Origin: Phyllobacterium zundukense
GTDB taxonomy: Bacteria; Pseudomonadota; Alphaproteobacteria; Rhizobiales; Rhizobiaceae
Assembly (NCBI RefSeq): GCF_025452195.1
Contig: NZ_CP104973.1
Location: 186,001 to 250,000, forward strand
Reading direction: 5' to 3'
Length of the DNA stretch: 64,000 nucleotides
This document shows, in pieces, positions 47,047-55,639 of this stretch. Within the stretch, counting starts at the first letter, position 1; every line of letters starts with the position of its first letter. The translations under genes were made by a program, and so were the position numbers. The notes below the pieces were generated by a model. That model made no database searches. It was given only the letters and a program-made list of their open reading frames with translations, and was not told the DNA's origin.

Positions 47047-47865
47047 TCAGTTCCGTGCAGCGGCCTGTTCGTCGCGTGCCTTCTGGACCTCACGGCGCTT
47101 GTTGGCGATCGATGCAATGATCACTCCGACTGCGACGATGGCAATCAGGATGGTACAGGCGGCGTTGATTTCCGGTGTCACGCCAAGCCGGACCTGTGAG
47201 TAGATACGCATCGGGAGGGTCGTCGCACCTGGCCCCGAGGTGAAGCTGGAAATGACCAGATCGTCCAGCGAAAGGGTGAAGGCAAGCATCCAACCAGAGA
47301 CCACCGCCGGCAGGATCACCGGCAGCGTTACCTTGAAGAACGTCGTTACCGGGGTTGCGCCCAGATCCATCGCCGCTTCTTCCAGCGAGCGGTCAAATGT
47401 CACCAATCGCGACTGCACGACCACGGCGACAAAGCACATGGAGAAGGTGATATGTGCGAGGGTCATGGTCCACAGGCCGCGGTCGAAGCCGATGGCAACG
47501 AACAGCAGCAACATCGACAGGCCCGTAATGACTTCCGGCATGACCAGCGGTGCGTAGATCATTGCCGAGAATAACAAGCGCCCGCGAAAGCGCGTATAGC
47601 GGGTCATGGCCAAGGCACCGAGTGTTCCGAGAATTGTGGCGACAGTCGCCGACACGAGACCGACGCGGATGGTTACCCAAGCCGCATCGATAAAGCTCTG
47701 GTTGTGGAAGAGAGAGACGTACCATTTTGTCGAAAACCCCGCCCACACGGTGACGAGCCGGGATTCGTTGAACGAAAAGACGACCAGAAGGACGATCGGC
47801 AGATAAAGGAAGGCGAAACCGAAAACCAGGGAGGCAATGTTGAAGCGGGACCAGGTGGTGTTCAT
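47047..47865 (-). CDS. potI: Polyamine ABC transporter permease PotI-like
   Basis: This 272-residue inner-membrane permease (six predicted helices) has the binding-protein-dependent transport loop EEAAMDLGATPVTTFFKVTLP. The ATG at 47865 lies one base past the potH stop; the longer open frame is a shadow. With PotH it forms the membrane channel. It is last in potFGHI, whose order matches the E. coli putrescine system, so putrescine is the likely substrate. Confidence 0.9.
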   Translation of the reverse strand: MNTTWSRFNIASLVFGFAFLYLPIVLLVVFSFNESRLVTVWAGFSTKWYVSLFHNQSFIDAAWVTIRVGLVSATVATILGTLGALAMTRYTRFRGRLLFSAMIYAPLVMPEVITGLSMLLLFVAIGFDRGLWTMTLAHITFSMCFVAVVVQSRLVTFDRSLEEAAMDLGATPVTTFFKVTLPVILPAVVSGWMLAFTLSLDDLVISSFTSGPGATTLPMRIYSQVRLGVTPEINAACTILIAIVAVGVIIASIANKRREVQKARDEQAAARN

Positions 47866-47866
47866 C

Positions 47867-48778
47867 TTATTTCTCGCTTTCCTGCGCCCGCGCTTCCGCA
47901 CGCTGGAACAGAACGATCGGCACGACCAGCAACAGCAGAAGGATAACAGCGACGGCGGAGGAAACCGGCCAATCGCGGTTGGAGAAGAACTCGTTCCACA
48001 GCGTCTTGCCAATCATCAGGGTCTGCGATCCGCCGAGGAGATCAGGAATGACGAATTCACCGACCGCAGGAATGAAAACCAGGAAACACCCGGCTATGAC
48101 GCCCGGCATCGACAGGCGAAAGGTGATTTTCCAGAAGGCGAGTATGGGTGGACAGCCAAGATCCTCGGCTGCTTCGACCAGCGAGTAGTCCATCTTTTCC
48201 AGCGCCGAATAAATCGGCAGAACCAGAAATGGCAGATAGGAATAGACGATGCCTATAAAGACCGCCGTATTGGTATTGAGAATATTGAGCGGCGTGTCGA
48301 TCACATGCGCCCACATCAGGAACTGGTTGAGCAGACCTTCAGGCTTTAAGATGCCTATCCATGCATAGACGCGGATCAGGAAGCTGGTCCAGAACGGCAG
48401 GATTACCAGCATCAACAGCGTCGGCCGTATCGTCGCGGGCGCGCGCGCCATGCCGTATGCAATGGGATAGCCGATGATAAGCGTCAGAACGGTCGAAACC
48501 GCGGCGATGAGCAAACTGGAAAGATAGGCTTTGTAATAAAGCGGATCCTCCACGAGCCAAATATAATTGTCCCACGAGAGCTGGGCGAAGCTCTCCCTGA
48601 GCCCTTGCCAACCCGCCGAGAGATTGAACGCAGGCGTATAGGGCGGAATTGCCATGGCGACTTCAGACAGGGAAATCTTGAATACGATGACGAAGGGAAT
48701 GAGAAAGAAGATCAGCAGCCACAGATAAGGAACGGCTATGACGAGCCGGCCTACAACGGACGATATCAATTTCTGCAT
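47867..48778 (-). CDS. potH: Polyamine ABC transporter permease PotH-like
   Basis: This 303-residue permease has the EAA loop VEAAEDLGCPPILAFWKITF and six membrane helices. The ATG at 48778 has AGGGGG 7 bases upstream; a GTG at 48793 would overlap potG. It partners PotI. Confidence 0.9.
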   Translation of the reverse strand: MQKLISSVVGRLVIAVPYLWLLIFFLIPFVIVFKISLSEVAMAIPPYTPAFNLSAGWQGLRESFAQLSWDNYIWLVEDPLYYKAYLSSLLIAAVSTVLTLIIGYPIAYGMARAPATIRPTLLMLVILPFWTSFLIRVYAWIGILKPEGLLNQFLMWAHVIDTPLNILNTNTAVFIGIVYSYLPFLVLPIYSALEKMDYSLVEAAEDLGCPPILAFWKITFRLSMPGVIAGCFLVFIPAVGEFVIPDLLGGSQTLMIGKTLWNEFFSNRDWPVSSAVAVILLLLLVVPIVLFQRAEARAQESEK

Positions 48779-48789
48779 GACCAGCCCCC

Positions 48790-49938
48790 TCACGCGGTCA
48801 ACACGATACCGGCGTCGGTATCGAAGTTGACCCAGACCGTATCGTCATAACCGAGCGGGTCCTCGACCGTGCGCACCGCGTTGAGGCTCGCAGCCTTGAT
48901 GATCCGGCCGCTTTCAAGCTTCACATGGAAGACTGTCATGTCACCGAAGTAGGCGATGTCATAAAGCTCCCCATGCGCAGAGTTGATGGACGGATCGGCG
49001 GGCTGCTTGCGGCTGACCCGGATTTTCTCCGGCCTTATGGCAAAGCCGACCGGCTGGCCGACAGCGCAGCTTCTCGAGGCGGCATCGGTGCGGATCGTCA
49101 GGTTTTCAGGAGCAACGGCGATATCGATCTTGCCATTGGCGACTGCGGCGGCGGTGCCTTCGAACATGTTCACATTGCCGATGAAATCGGCGACGAACTT
49201 CGAGTTCGGGGCTTCATAGACTTCCGCCGGCGTTGCCACCTGCATGACTTTGCCCTTGTCCATGACAGCGATACGATCGGCCATGGTCATTGCCTCTTCC
49301 TGATCGTGGGTGACCACCACGAATGTCAGGCCGAGCTTCATCTGCAGGTCCATGAGTTCAAACTGGGTTTCCTCGCGCAGTTTCTTGTCGAGCGCACCGA
49401 GCGGCTCGTCGAGCAGCAAGACCTTCGGACGCTTTGCAACGCAACGCGCAAGCGCCACGCGCTGGCGCTGACCGCCGGAGAGCTGGTGCGGCTTGCGCTT
49501 GGCGAACTGCTCGAGCTTCACAAGCTTGAGCATTTCGGCGACACGCGCCTCGATATCGCCCTTGGCCATGCCCTCCTGCTTCAGGCCAAAAGCGATATTG
49601 CCTTCGACCGTCATGTGCGGAAACAGGGCATAGGACTGGAACATCATGTTGACCGGGCGCTTGTAGGGCGGAATGCCGCGCATGTCCTGACCGTCGATGA
49701 GAATGCGGCCGGCGGTCGGTTCCTCGAAGCCGGCAAGCATGCGCAGAAGAGTCGACTTGCCGCAGCCCGAAGCACCCAGCAGCGCAAAGAACTCGCGGTT
49801 GTAGATATTCAGAGACAAATCATTGACGGCCGCGAAATCACCGAATTTCTTGGTGACATTTTCGATCGCGATAAAGGGTTTCGCCTGCGGGTCATTCCAA
49901 GGTGCGAATGTGCGGCGAAAGCTTCCCAATGATTTCAT
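48790..49938 (-). CDS. potG: Polyamine ABC transporter ATP-binding protein PotG-like
   Basis: This 382-residue ABC ATPase drives polyamine import. Walker A is GASGCGKST (about residue 55), the signature is LSGGQRQRVALAR, Walker B is LLLDEPLGALD and the switch His is in VVTHDQEEAM. A C-terminal TOBE domain follows (IRPEKIRVS). It lies between potF, with a strong hairpin in the 70-base gap, and potH. Confidence 0.93.
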   Translation of the reverse strand: MKSLGSFRRTFAPWNDPQAKPFIAIENVTKKFGDFAAVNDLSLNIYNREFFALLGASGCGKSTLLRMLAGFEEPTAGRILIDGQDMRGIPPYKRPVNMMFQSYALFPHMTVEGNIAFGLKQEGMAKGDIEARVAEMLKLVKLEQFAKRKPHQLSGGQRQRVALARCVAKRPKVLLLDEPLGALDKKLREETQFELMDLQMKLGLTFVVVTHDQEEAMTMADRIAVMDKGKVMQVATPAEVYEAPNSKFVADFIGNVNMFEGTAAAVANGKIDIAVAPENLTIRTDAASRSCAVGQPVGFAIRPEKIRVSRKQPADPSINSAHGELYDIAYFGDMTVFHVKLESGRIIKAASLNAVRTVEDPLGYDDTVWVNFDTDAGIVLTA

Positions 49939-49970
49939 GATTTGCCCCGGACTTTTCTGTTCTTGATTTC

Positions 49971-50003
49971 AAAAGACCCCGGCATTGGCTGCCGGGGTCT
50001 TTT
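49971..50003 (-). terminator. Intercistronic hairpin between potF and potG
   Basis: AAAAGACCCCGGC ... GCCGGGGTCTTTT forms a perfect 13-bp stem with a 7-base loop and T-run, immediately after potF. It is terminator-like inside the operon, so it probably lowers potGHI expression relative to potF or stabilises the potF message. Confidence 0.8.
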
Positions 50004-50008
50004 GTGGA

Positions 50009-51100
50009 TTATTGGCCTGTGACAACTTTCGTCCACAAGCGCGTCACCACGCGTTGGGTTTTGGTGTCATAGGGCGTCACCGTGAAGAGCTTTGCCAGCA
50101 CCTCCGGTGTTGGATAGACAGCGGGGTTTTCAAGAACCGACTTGTCAATCATGGCCTGGGAGGCCTTGTTGCCGTTGGCATAGGACACGAAATCCGTTGC
50201 TTTGGCGGCAACTTCCGGCTTCAGCATGTAGTTGATGAATTCATGGGCTTCCGCGACGTGCGGCGCATCGGCCGGAATCGCCATGACGTCGAACCACATC
50301 TGTGCACCTTGTGCTGGGATCGCGTAATCGAGATTTACCCCGGCCTTCGCCTCTTCGGCACGGCTTTTGGCTTGAAGGATATCACCGGAATAGCCCAGAG
50401 CCAGACAGATATCGCCATTGGCCAATGCATTGATGTATTCGGACGAATGGAACTTGCGCACGTAAGGGCGTATCGATTCGAGTAGCGCCCCGGCCTTGGC
50501 GAGTTCATCGGGATCCTTGCTGTCGGGATTGAGCCCGAGATAGGCGAGCGCGGATGGCATGACGTCTGACGCGGAATCGAGGATATGGATGCCGCAATCC
50601 TTGAACTTTGCCGCCAGTTCCGGCTTGAACAGCACATCCCAGGTCGGCTTCTCATCCGAGCCGGTTATTTCCTTCATCTTGTCGACATTATAACCGAGGC
50701 CAGTTGTTCCCCACATGTAGTCGACGGAATACTCATTGCCCGGATCGTACGTCGCGATTCGCTGGTTGATCACGTCCCATGTGTTGGAAAGGTTCGGAAG
50801 CTTGGATTTGTCCAGCTTCTGGAACACGCCCGCTGCAATCTGGCGCTGCAGGAAGGAGGCGGTCGGCACAACGACATCATAACCGGTGCCGCCGGCGAGA
50901 AGCTTGGTTTCAAGAATTTCGTTGGAGTCAAAGGTATCGTAGACGACCTTGATACCCGTTTCCTTGGTGAATTCTTCAAGGATCGTCGGATCGATGTAGT
51001 CAGACCAATTATAGATATTGACGACGCGGTCCTGCGCGAAGGCCGAGCTTGTAAGGCCGAGTGCGAGCGTTGCCGTCAACAGAGCAGTTTTGATACCCAT
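50009..51100 (-). CDS. potF: Polyamine ABC transporter substrate-binding protein PotF-like
   Basis: This 363-residue periplasmic protein has a Sec signal (MGIKTALLTATLALGLTSSAFA). The mature start VNIYNWSDYIDPTILEEF is the PotD/PotF signature, and DYMWGTTGLGYN contributes to the ligand site. PotF-type proteins prefer putrescine; PuuA/PuuB at 61.6-64 kb provide the matching degradation route. It is first in potFGHI. Confidence 0.93.
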   Translation of the reverse strand: MGIKTALLTATLALGLTSSAFAQDRVVNIYNWSDYIDPTILEEFTKETGIKVVYDTFDSNEILETKLLAGGTGYDVVVPTASFLQRQIAAGVFQKLDKSKLPNLSNTWDVINQRIATYDPGNEYSVDYMWGTTGLGYNVDKMKEITGSDEKPTWDVLFKPELAAKFKDCGIHILDSASDVMPSALAYLGLNPDSKDPDELAKAGALLESIRPYVRKFHSSEYINALANGDICLALGYSGDILQAKSRAEEAKAGVNLDYAIPAQGAQMWFDVMAIPADAPHVAEAHEFINYMLKPEVAAKATDFVSYANGNKASQAMIDKSVLENPAVYPTPEVLAKLFTVTPYDTKTQRVVTRLWTKVVTGQ

Positions 51101-51213
51101 TTATTTCTCCAATGATGCTGGCACTAATCCTTTGAATTGTGCCGGGGTTCCCGTGATTGGCCTCCACCTTTTTAGATTGCGAAGGGTTCGTCAACTGGCT
51201 TCAGGCAACACTT

Positions 51214-51249
51214 TCATTGAAAATTGCGCAAGTGCGAAATTTTCAATGA
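51214..51249. promoter_or_regulatory. Perfect 12-bp inverted repeat upstream of potF
   Basis: TCATTGAAAATT (51214-51225) and AATTTTCAATGA (51238-51249) are exact inverted copies around a 12-base loop, 114 bases upstream of potF and about 31 bases beyond the DMT transporter stop. It could be a regulator site for the pot operon or a terminator of the DMT gene; a T-run is lacking. Confidence 0.5.
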
Positions 51250-51280
51250 TGCAGCGCAGTCGTTACGCGGAAAATTGCGA

Positions 51281-52219
51281 CTATCGGGCGATTGCCGCCA
51301 CGCGCTTTTGGCGCCGATATTCCCAGCCGAGATGCATGAGCAGTGCGGCGAGAATGATGGCGCCGCCGATGATCGTGCGCTGAGCCGGGACCTCGTTGTG
51401 CAGGAGCCAGACCCAGACCGGGCCGAGCACGGGTTCGAGCGTGCTGATCAGCGCGGCCAGCGCCGAGGGAATGAGCCGCGCGCCGCTGACGAAGAATGCG
51501 AGGCCAAGGCCGAGATTGACCGCACCAAGTGCAAAGAGCAGCACGAAATCGCGCGCGCTGGTGCTGAACTCGCTGGCCATCGTCGAGGCCACGCAGCCGG
51601 CAATGACCATGCCGAGGAAAACCGCCGGCGTCATGCGCAGATGCGCCTTGCGGCGGGTGATGACGGTGGCGATGGCGAACGAGATGGCGATCAACAGCGC
51701 CAGCATGTCGCCGATGGGGGAAACCTCCCCGTCGAGCGAATCCGAGACCATGATGGCAACGCCGGCGATAACCACGGCAATGGCGATCCATGTGGCGGTA
51801 CTGATGCGCTCGCGGAACAATATCCACGAGATCAAAGCTGCAAACAGCGGCACGCCCGCCTGCAGCAGGAGCACATTGGCGACCGTCGTATAGGACAGCG
51901 CGATGATGAAGCAGGATGAGGCGATGGCGAAGCAAATGGCGACGCCGAGGCCCGCCAGCCCCATATGCTGAAACAGCCGCCATGTGCCGCGCGGCCCGTC
52001 GCGCACCAGCATGAAGCACAGGAGAAACAACGCGGCGAAAACCGAGCGCCAGAAGACGATCGTCCAGTTGTTATTGGCTTCAACGAAGCGCGTGAGCGCG
52101 CCGCCGGTGCTCCATGCGATCGCGGCGCCCGCCACCAGCAGACAGCCGATCGCGGCCTCCGAAGAGGTCTTGGCAGGATCAGGCCCGGCGACGGGCGGCA
52201 GGGGCACGGCGATACTCAT
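51281..52219 (-). CDS. DMT-superfamily (EamA) transporter
   Basis: This 312-residue inner-membrane protein has ten predicted helices and two EamA repeats (start IAWSTGGALTRFVEA; second half VSGARLIPSALAALISTLEP). Metabolite export is likely but the substrate is unknown. GC content and codon bias are higher than in the adjacent pot genes. It reads in the same direction as pot, but the inverted repeat at 51214-51249 probably separates them. Confidence 0.85.
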   Translation of the reverse strand: MSIAVPLPPVAGPDPAKTSSEAAIGCLLVAGAAIAWSTGGALTRFVEANNNWTIVFWRSVFAALFLLCFMLVRDGPRGTWRLFQHMGLAGLGVAICFAIASSCFIIALSYTTVANVLLLQAGVPLFAALISWILFRERISTATWIAIAVVIAGVAIMVSDSLDGEVSPIGDMLALLIAISFAIATVITRRKAHLRMTPAVFLGMVIAGCVASTMASEFSTSARDFVLLFALGAVNLGLGLAFFVSGARLIPSALAALISTLEPVLGPVWVWLLHNEVPAQRTIIGGAIILAALLMHLGWEYRRQKRVAAIAR

Positions 52220-52486
52220 GCACGCGACAATGCCAAGCTTGTGGCAAAGGTTGAGTCTGGAAAGCGACTGTTGATTGTCGGTTTAACGGCACCGGCGCCG
52301 GTGTTCAGTACGATAGGTCGATCTTGGCCTCTACTATCGGCTTTGGCTTCAGCTTTTTCACGCCTGAGGTGCGGGATACCCCAGCTAGTTGTTCATAGTC
52401 GATCGCCGCGATGCGTGAGACTTGGCCAGCCACTCCCGCGATGTTAGGGTGGCCGCGAATGTGTCGACTGGTTGGGGCAGGTACAA

Positions 52487-53083
52487 ATGACAATTGAAAA
52501 AATCACGCGCCGCGGGCTGATGCTGGGCGGATTGGCACTCATGACCTCCGGGTGCGGTTCCGGAGTGCGCGACGCGTTTTCGCCAATCTCATCAGCTTTT
52601 GCCGTGCCACGCGGCATGGATCCCCGTTTGAGGCGGCAGGAAGTCGCGTATCAAGGGAGCGAGGCGCCCGGGACGCTCGTCGTCAACACCTATGAACGTT
52701 TCCTCTATGCGGTCCAGGGGGACGGATCGGCCACGCGCTATGGTATCGCCGTCGGGGAAGAGGGACTGACGCTCAAAGGCAGAGCGACGATCGAGCGTAA
52801 AGAGCAATGGCCATCCTGGACGCCCACTGCAAGCATGATCAGGCGCAAGCCGCATTTGGCGCAATATGCCGGCGGAGTCCCAGGCGGGCCAAATAATCCG
52901 CTCGGTGCACGGGCGCTTTATCTCTACCGCGGCGGACGTGACACCTATTTTCGTCTGCACGGTACAAATGAACCCTGGTTGATAGGACAAGCTGTGTCGA
53001 ACGGGTGCATTCGCCTGACGAATGAGGACATCCTTTATCTCTATGACAACACGCCTCTGGGAACGCCGGTATTGATCGTCTAA
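52487..53083 (+). CDS. L,D-transpeptidase with Tat/lipoprotein-like signal
   Basis: This 198-residue YkuD-domain protein starts MTIEKITRRGLMLGGLALMTSGCG: a twin-arginine motif followed by a hydrophobic core and Cys, consistent with a Tat-exported protein or lipoprotein. The catalytic motif HGTNEPWLIGQAVSNGCIRL is intact. GMDPRLRRQEVAYQG mirrors the paralogue at 16993-17781. The ATG at 52487 has GGGGCAGG upstream. It probably cross-links peptidoglycan. Confidence 0.88.
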   Translation: MTIEKITRRGLMLGGLALMTSGCGSGVRDAFSPISSAFAVPRGMDPRLRRQEVAYQGSEAPGTLVVNTYERFLYAVQGDGSATRYGIAVGEEGLTLKGRATIERKEQWPSWTPTASMIRRKPHLAQYAGGVPGGPNNPLGARALYLYRGGRDTYFRLHGTNEPWLIGQAVSNGCIRLTNEDILYLYDNTPLGTPVLIV

Positions 53084-53267
53084 GAGCTGTCTTCAAACTC
53101 TCCTGCGACGGTCACCGCGATTTTCTGCGCCTCCGGTGCTCAGGTATTCGATGCACGCTGCGTCCGTCGCAAAGGCGGCCTCGAAAACCACGCCATATGT
53201 TTCGCGGCAAGGCTTTCAGGCTCCAAATATCCCGGCCGGATCGTCCTGTTGCAAACTGGACACACTC

Positions 53268-53365
53268 GTTGTGCGTTTACCTTACCAAGTGCGTTTACCT
53301 TACCAAGCTCTAGTCATCACTACTATTTGTGCTACTCTACCATTGGTAGTACTCTACCGTCGGTA
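53268..53365 (+). promoter_or_regulatory. Repeat-rich regulatory region before a small lipoprotein gene
   Basis: GTGCGTTTACCTTACCAA occurs twice in tandem, followed by two dyads TACC-ATT-GGTA (53338-53348) and TACC-GTC-GGTA (53355-53365), centres 17 bases apart. Paired TACC-N3-GGTA dyads just before a gene resemble tandem repressor sites. The rest of 53084-53396 has a degenerate interspersed repeat and no gene. Confidence 0.45.
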
Positions 53366-53396
53366 ACCTACTCGCCTTTGAGGGAAAGGAAATCTG

Positions 53397-53528
53397 ATGA
53401 GCAGGATTTTATTCGCTGTAGTTTGCACTATAACCGTTGCCAGCCTAAGCGCTTGTGGGTCGATGGGTAAGGGGAAAGCTCCGCCGCCAGTCGCTGAGGA
53501 GCCCGCAGCAGCACCAGTTTATAAATAA
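53397..53528 (+). CDS. Small lipoprotein, 43 residues
   Basis: ATG at 53397 follows AAGGA by 7 bases. The protein has a basic start (MSRILF), a hydrophobic core and the lipobox LSAC with Cys at residue 20. The mature part of 24 residues is Pro/Ala-rich and ends APVYK. This is a signal-peptidase II substrate, so a membrane-anchored peptide of unknown role. It lies downstream of the TACC/GGTA operator-like region. A GGAAGGGTC/GACCCTTCC hairpin follows at 53548-53569. Confidence 0.75.
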   Translation: MSRILFAVVCTITVASLSACGSMGKGKAPPPVAEEPAAAPVYK

Positions 53529-53547
53529 GAAGTTTCGTCAAAAAAAT

Positions 53548-53569
53548 GGAAGGGTCGCCCGACCCTTCC
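53548..53569. terminator. Hairpin after the small lipoprotein gene
   Basis: A perfect 9-bp stem GGAAGGGTC / GACCCTTCC with a GCCC loop lies 20 bases after the stop. The A-run lies on its 5' side, so the T-run belongs to the minus strand; on the plus strand it is only a hairpin. Confidence 0.5.
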
Positions 53570-53694
53570 AGCATCATGTGATCTCGCAAAAAAAGCCGGC
53601 TTCACAAGCGGCTGTGCGGCCCCCGATGATTTATGACGGGTTTGGCCGGGCTTGAGGATTGCGTTTTGACGAATTCTGGTATGGGATGACGCTC

Positions 53695-54324
53695 ATGAGT
53701 GTTCGTCTTTTGTCTGTGATCATGCTTGGGCTCGCAGTGGCGGGATGTCAAACGAGCAATGAGAGCAAGTCGGGTTCCGTGTCCGGTACCAGTGACAGCA
53801 CTGCGGCCGTTCAGGTGACTTCGGCGACAACAAAACAACCCGCGCAAAAAAACGGGCGCTACTATATCGAGTTTCGCTCGCGCTACGCCCTTACCTACGG
53901 CCATACCTATGTGATGTTCGGGCGTCTGGACAAGGCGGGCAATATAGTTGATCGCGAAGTTGCCGGTCTCCACCCGGCTACGAACAGCGTGGTTCCATAT
54001 ATTCTTGGCCACTACATACCCGTTCCAGCCGAGACCGGTGAGAGCGACGGTGATACGGACGATAAGTACAGGTCGGCAACCTGGCGCGTCACCTTGAACG
54101 AAGCCGAGTACAACAAGGTCGTCGCCTACATACGCAAACTGCAAGCCAGATCGCGCTTCTGGCAGGCAACGACGTTCAACTGCAATGCCTTCGTCGGCGA
54201 GATCGCGCGGTCCATGGGATACAAAGCACCCGGCCACTTGCTGCGTCCGCAACAATACATCGTCAAGCTTCGAGAGATGAACGGCGGGCCAAATGCGGTC
54301 GGTTATACCGGCCCTCCCGGCTAG
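53695..54324 (+). CDS. Lipoprotein with PPPDE-like NCNxF motif
   Basis: This protein of about 209 residues starts MSVRLLSVIMLGLAVAGC, a lipoprotein signal with Cys at 18 and a Ser/Thr-rich linker after it. The folded part begins near NGRYYIEFRS. It has a His in LTYGHTYVMFG and, about 100 residues later, FNCNAFVGEIARSMG. The His-before-Cys order and N-C-N-x-F resemble the permuted papain fold of PPPDE/DeSI deubiquitinase-like and LRAT proteins. Starts at 53659 and 53686 are alternatives. The function is unknown; the fold is a proposal. Confidence 0.75.
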   Translation: MSVRLLSVIMLGLAVAGCQTSNESKSGSVSGTSDSTAAVQVTSATTKQPAQKNGRYYIEFRSRYALTYGHTYVMFGRLDKAGNIVDREVAGLHPATNSVVPYILGHYIPVPAETGESDGDTDDKYRSATWRVTLNEAEYNKVVAYIRKLQARSRFWQATTFNCNAFVGEIARSMGYKAPGHLLRPQQYIVKLREMNGGPNAVGYTGPPG

Positions 54325-54517
54325 GAATTCGCGCTCTGACGGCCTGCAGATGGCGTCTTTCTGTGCTCCGTTGCTCACGTACCCTAAAGTACGCTGCACT
54401 CGCCGCGAGGGCGGCCCCGGAAACCGGCGTTTTCGCCTCGTCATGATCGCGAATCTCGCAGACCTAGTCTAGGTGGAGAAGGCCATAGCAAGTTCGCCAC
54501 ATCTCGATTGCAAGTCG

Positions 54518-55433
54518 TTATCTATTGCCGAATGTCGCGATGCGGAGGCGCGGGAGCGCCATCAATAAACTTACGCCTCGCATAATCATGAACATATGAA
54601 GAGCGATCCAAAGGCCATAATTATCAAACAACCACCCCAGCACAAATAGCGCTACGACGTAGACCGCAAATGATAATATCATCATATTTCTAAGCATTGA
54701 AGACCACGTTGCCCCCAGATAGATCCCGTCCATCACCACTGCGGCCCACGCAACGCCAACGACTCCTTGAGAGATATAGCCCCCACCATACCGATAAGCA
54801 GATGTTAAGAATATTAATCAGCACTTGGAGCCCCAACGCGTGCCGCGCTTTGGCTTTCCCAAGTAGAACACCCAGGATCACATAATTCATCAATGAAAAC
54901 GGGGCCGCTATCAGCCGAATTCCGATATAGGAGGTCATTGCCGAGCCAACTGCATCGGATGCTCCGATAAAACCCGTCCCCGTCAAGCATATGAGCGGCG
55001 CACCAATGATCAGCACAATGCCGCACAAGATTCGCAGGATGGAAGCGCGCCAGAATATCTTCTGTTCTTCGGCAATATCGTCTGCGCCATACGCCTGGGC
55101 GACAAGTCCAGTTGTTCCAGCGCGCAAAAAATTGAAACTCGTAAACACCAGGTCAAATATCACGGCACCAGCAGCCAAGCCCGCCAACAACGCAACATCG
55201 TTGAGTTGTCCAACGACTGCTGTGTCCACGAGTCCCAAGAGCGGAGTGGTCAAATAGGCTAACGTCATTGGCGCCGCGAGAGCCAACACGATGCGGTTCG
55301 TGACTTCGAACGCGCCACCCTGGGCTTGGTCATCACCGTCGCAGCGACCATGGCCGGATGATCCATCCTTGGAATTAAACATGTCCCACCAACTCGCGAT
55401 CATCCACGGTACGAGTTCGGGGAATGCGGCCAT
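54518..55433 (-). pseudogene. MATE-family (DinF-like) transporter, decayed
   Basis: Two open segments on this strand belong to one MATE gene. The upstream part holds the N-terminal helices (LAYLTTPLLGLVDTAVVGQL to LINILNICLSVWWG). A frame change near 54750 then leads through YISQGVVGVAWAAVV straight into the C-terminal DGIYLGATWSSMLRNMM. The total is about 270 codons against the usual 440 or so, so the middle helices are deleted. The N-terminus also seems out of frame with a plausible ATG at 55333. The gene is broken, with an AT-rich, gene-poor flank. Confidence 0.75.
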
Positions 55434-55639
55434 TGTCGACGAGTTGAAGTAGCTCGTGTTTTGACAACCAAACCGGGCCGCTTCTTATTCCGGCCTGTCT
55501 CGAAGTTGTTAATGACCCGCTCGATCCATTCGGAGGAAATAAAGTGATTCTCGTTTTTGTGCAGGCCAATCCAGTCATCTCCGCCTACAAGTTTACCTGC
55601 ATCGTATGACATGGAAACAGTAACCCTTTCAGGGTCCAA
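55400..55639 (-). CDS. Hypothetical protein, uncertain
   Basis: This frame of 79 codons overlaps the start of the decayed MATE ORF and lies in AT-rich sequence. Residues ENHFISSEWIERVINN look protein-like, but no family is recognised and no good Shine-Dalgarno is present. It could be a gene remnant left by the event that damaged the MATE gene. Confidence 0.25.
   Translation of the reverse strand: MDPERVTVSMSYDAGKLVGGDDWIGLHKNENHFISSEWIERVINNFETGRNKKRPGLVVKTRATSTRRQWPHSPNSYRG

Noticed and set aside
48925..49932. 335-codon open frame opposite potG
   Set aside because: It is antisense to an ABC ATPase with all Walker motifs intact.
53602..54444. 280-codon open frame opposite the PPPDE-like lipoprotein
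   Set aside because: It is antisense to a gene with a clear lipoprotein signal and has no signal or domain of its own.
54518..54739. Separate small membrane protein gene
   Set aside because: Its sequence is the C-terminal end of a MATE transporter, so it is part of the decayed gene.
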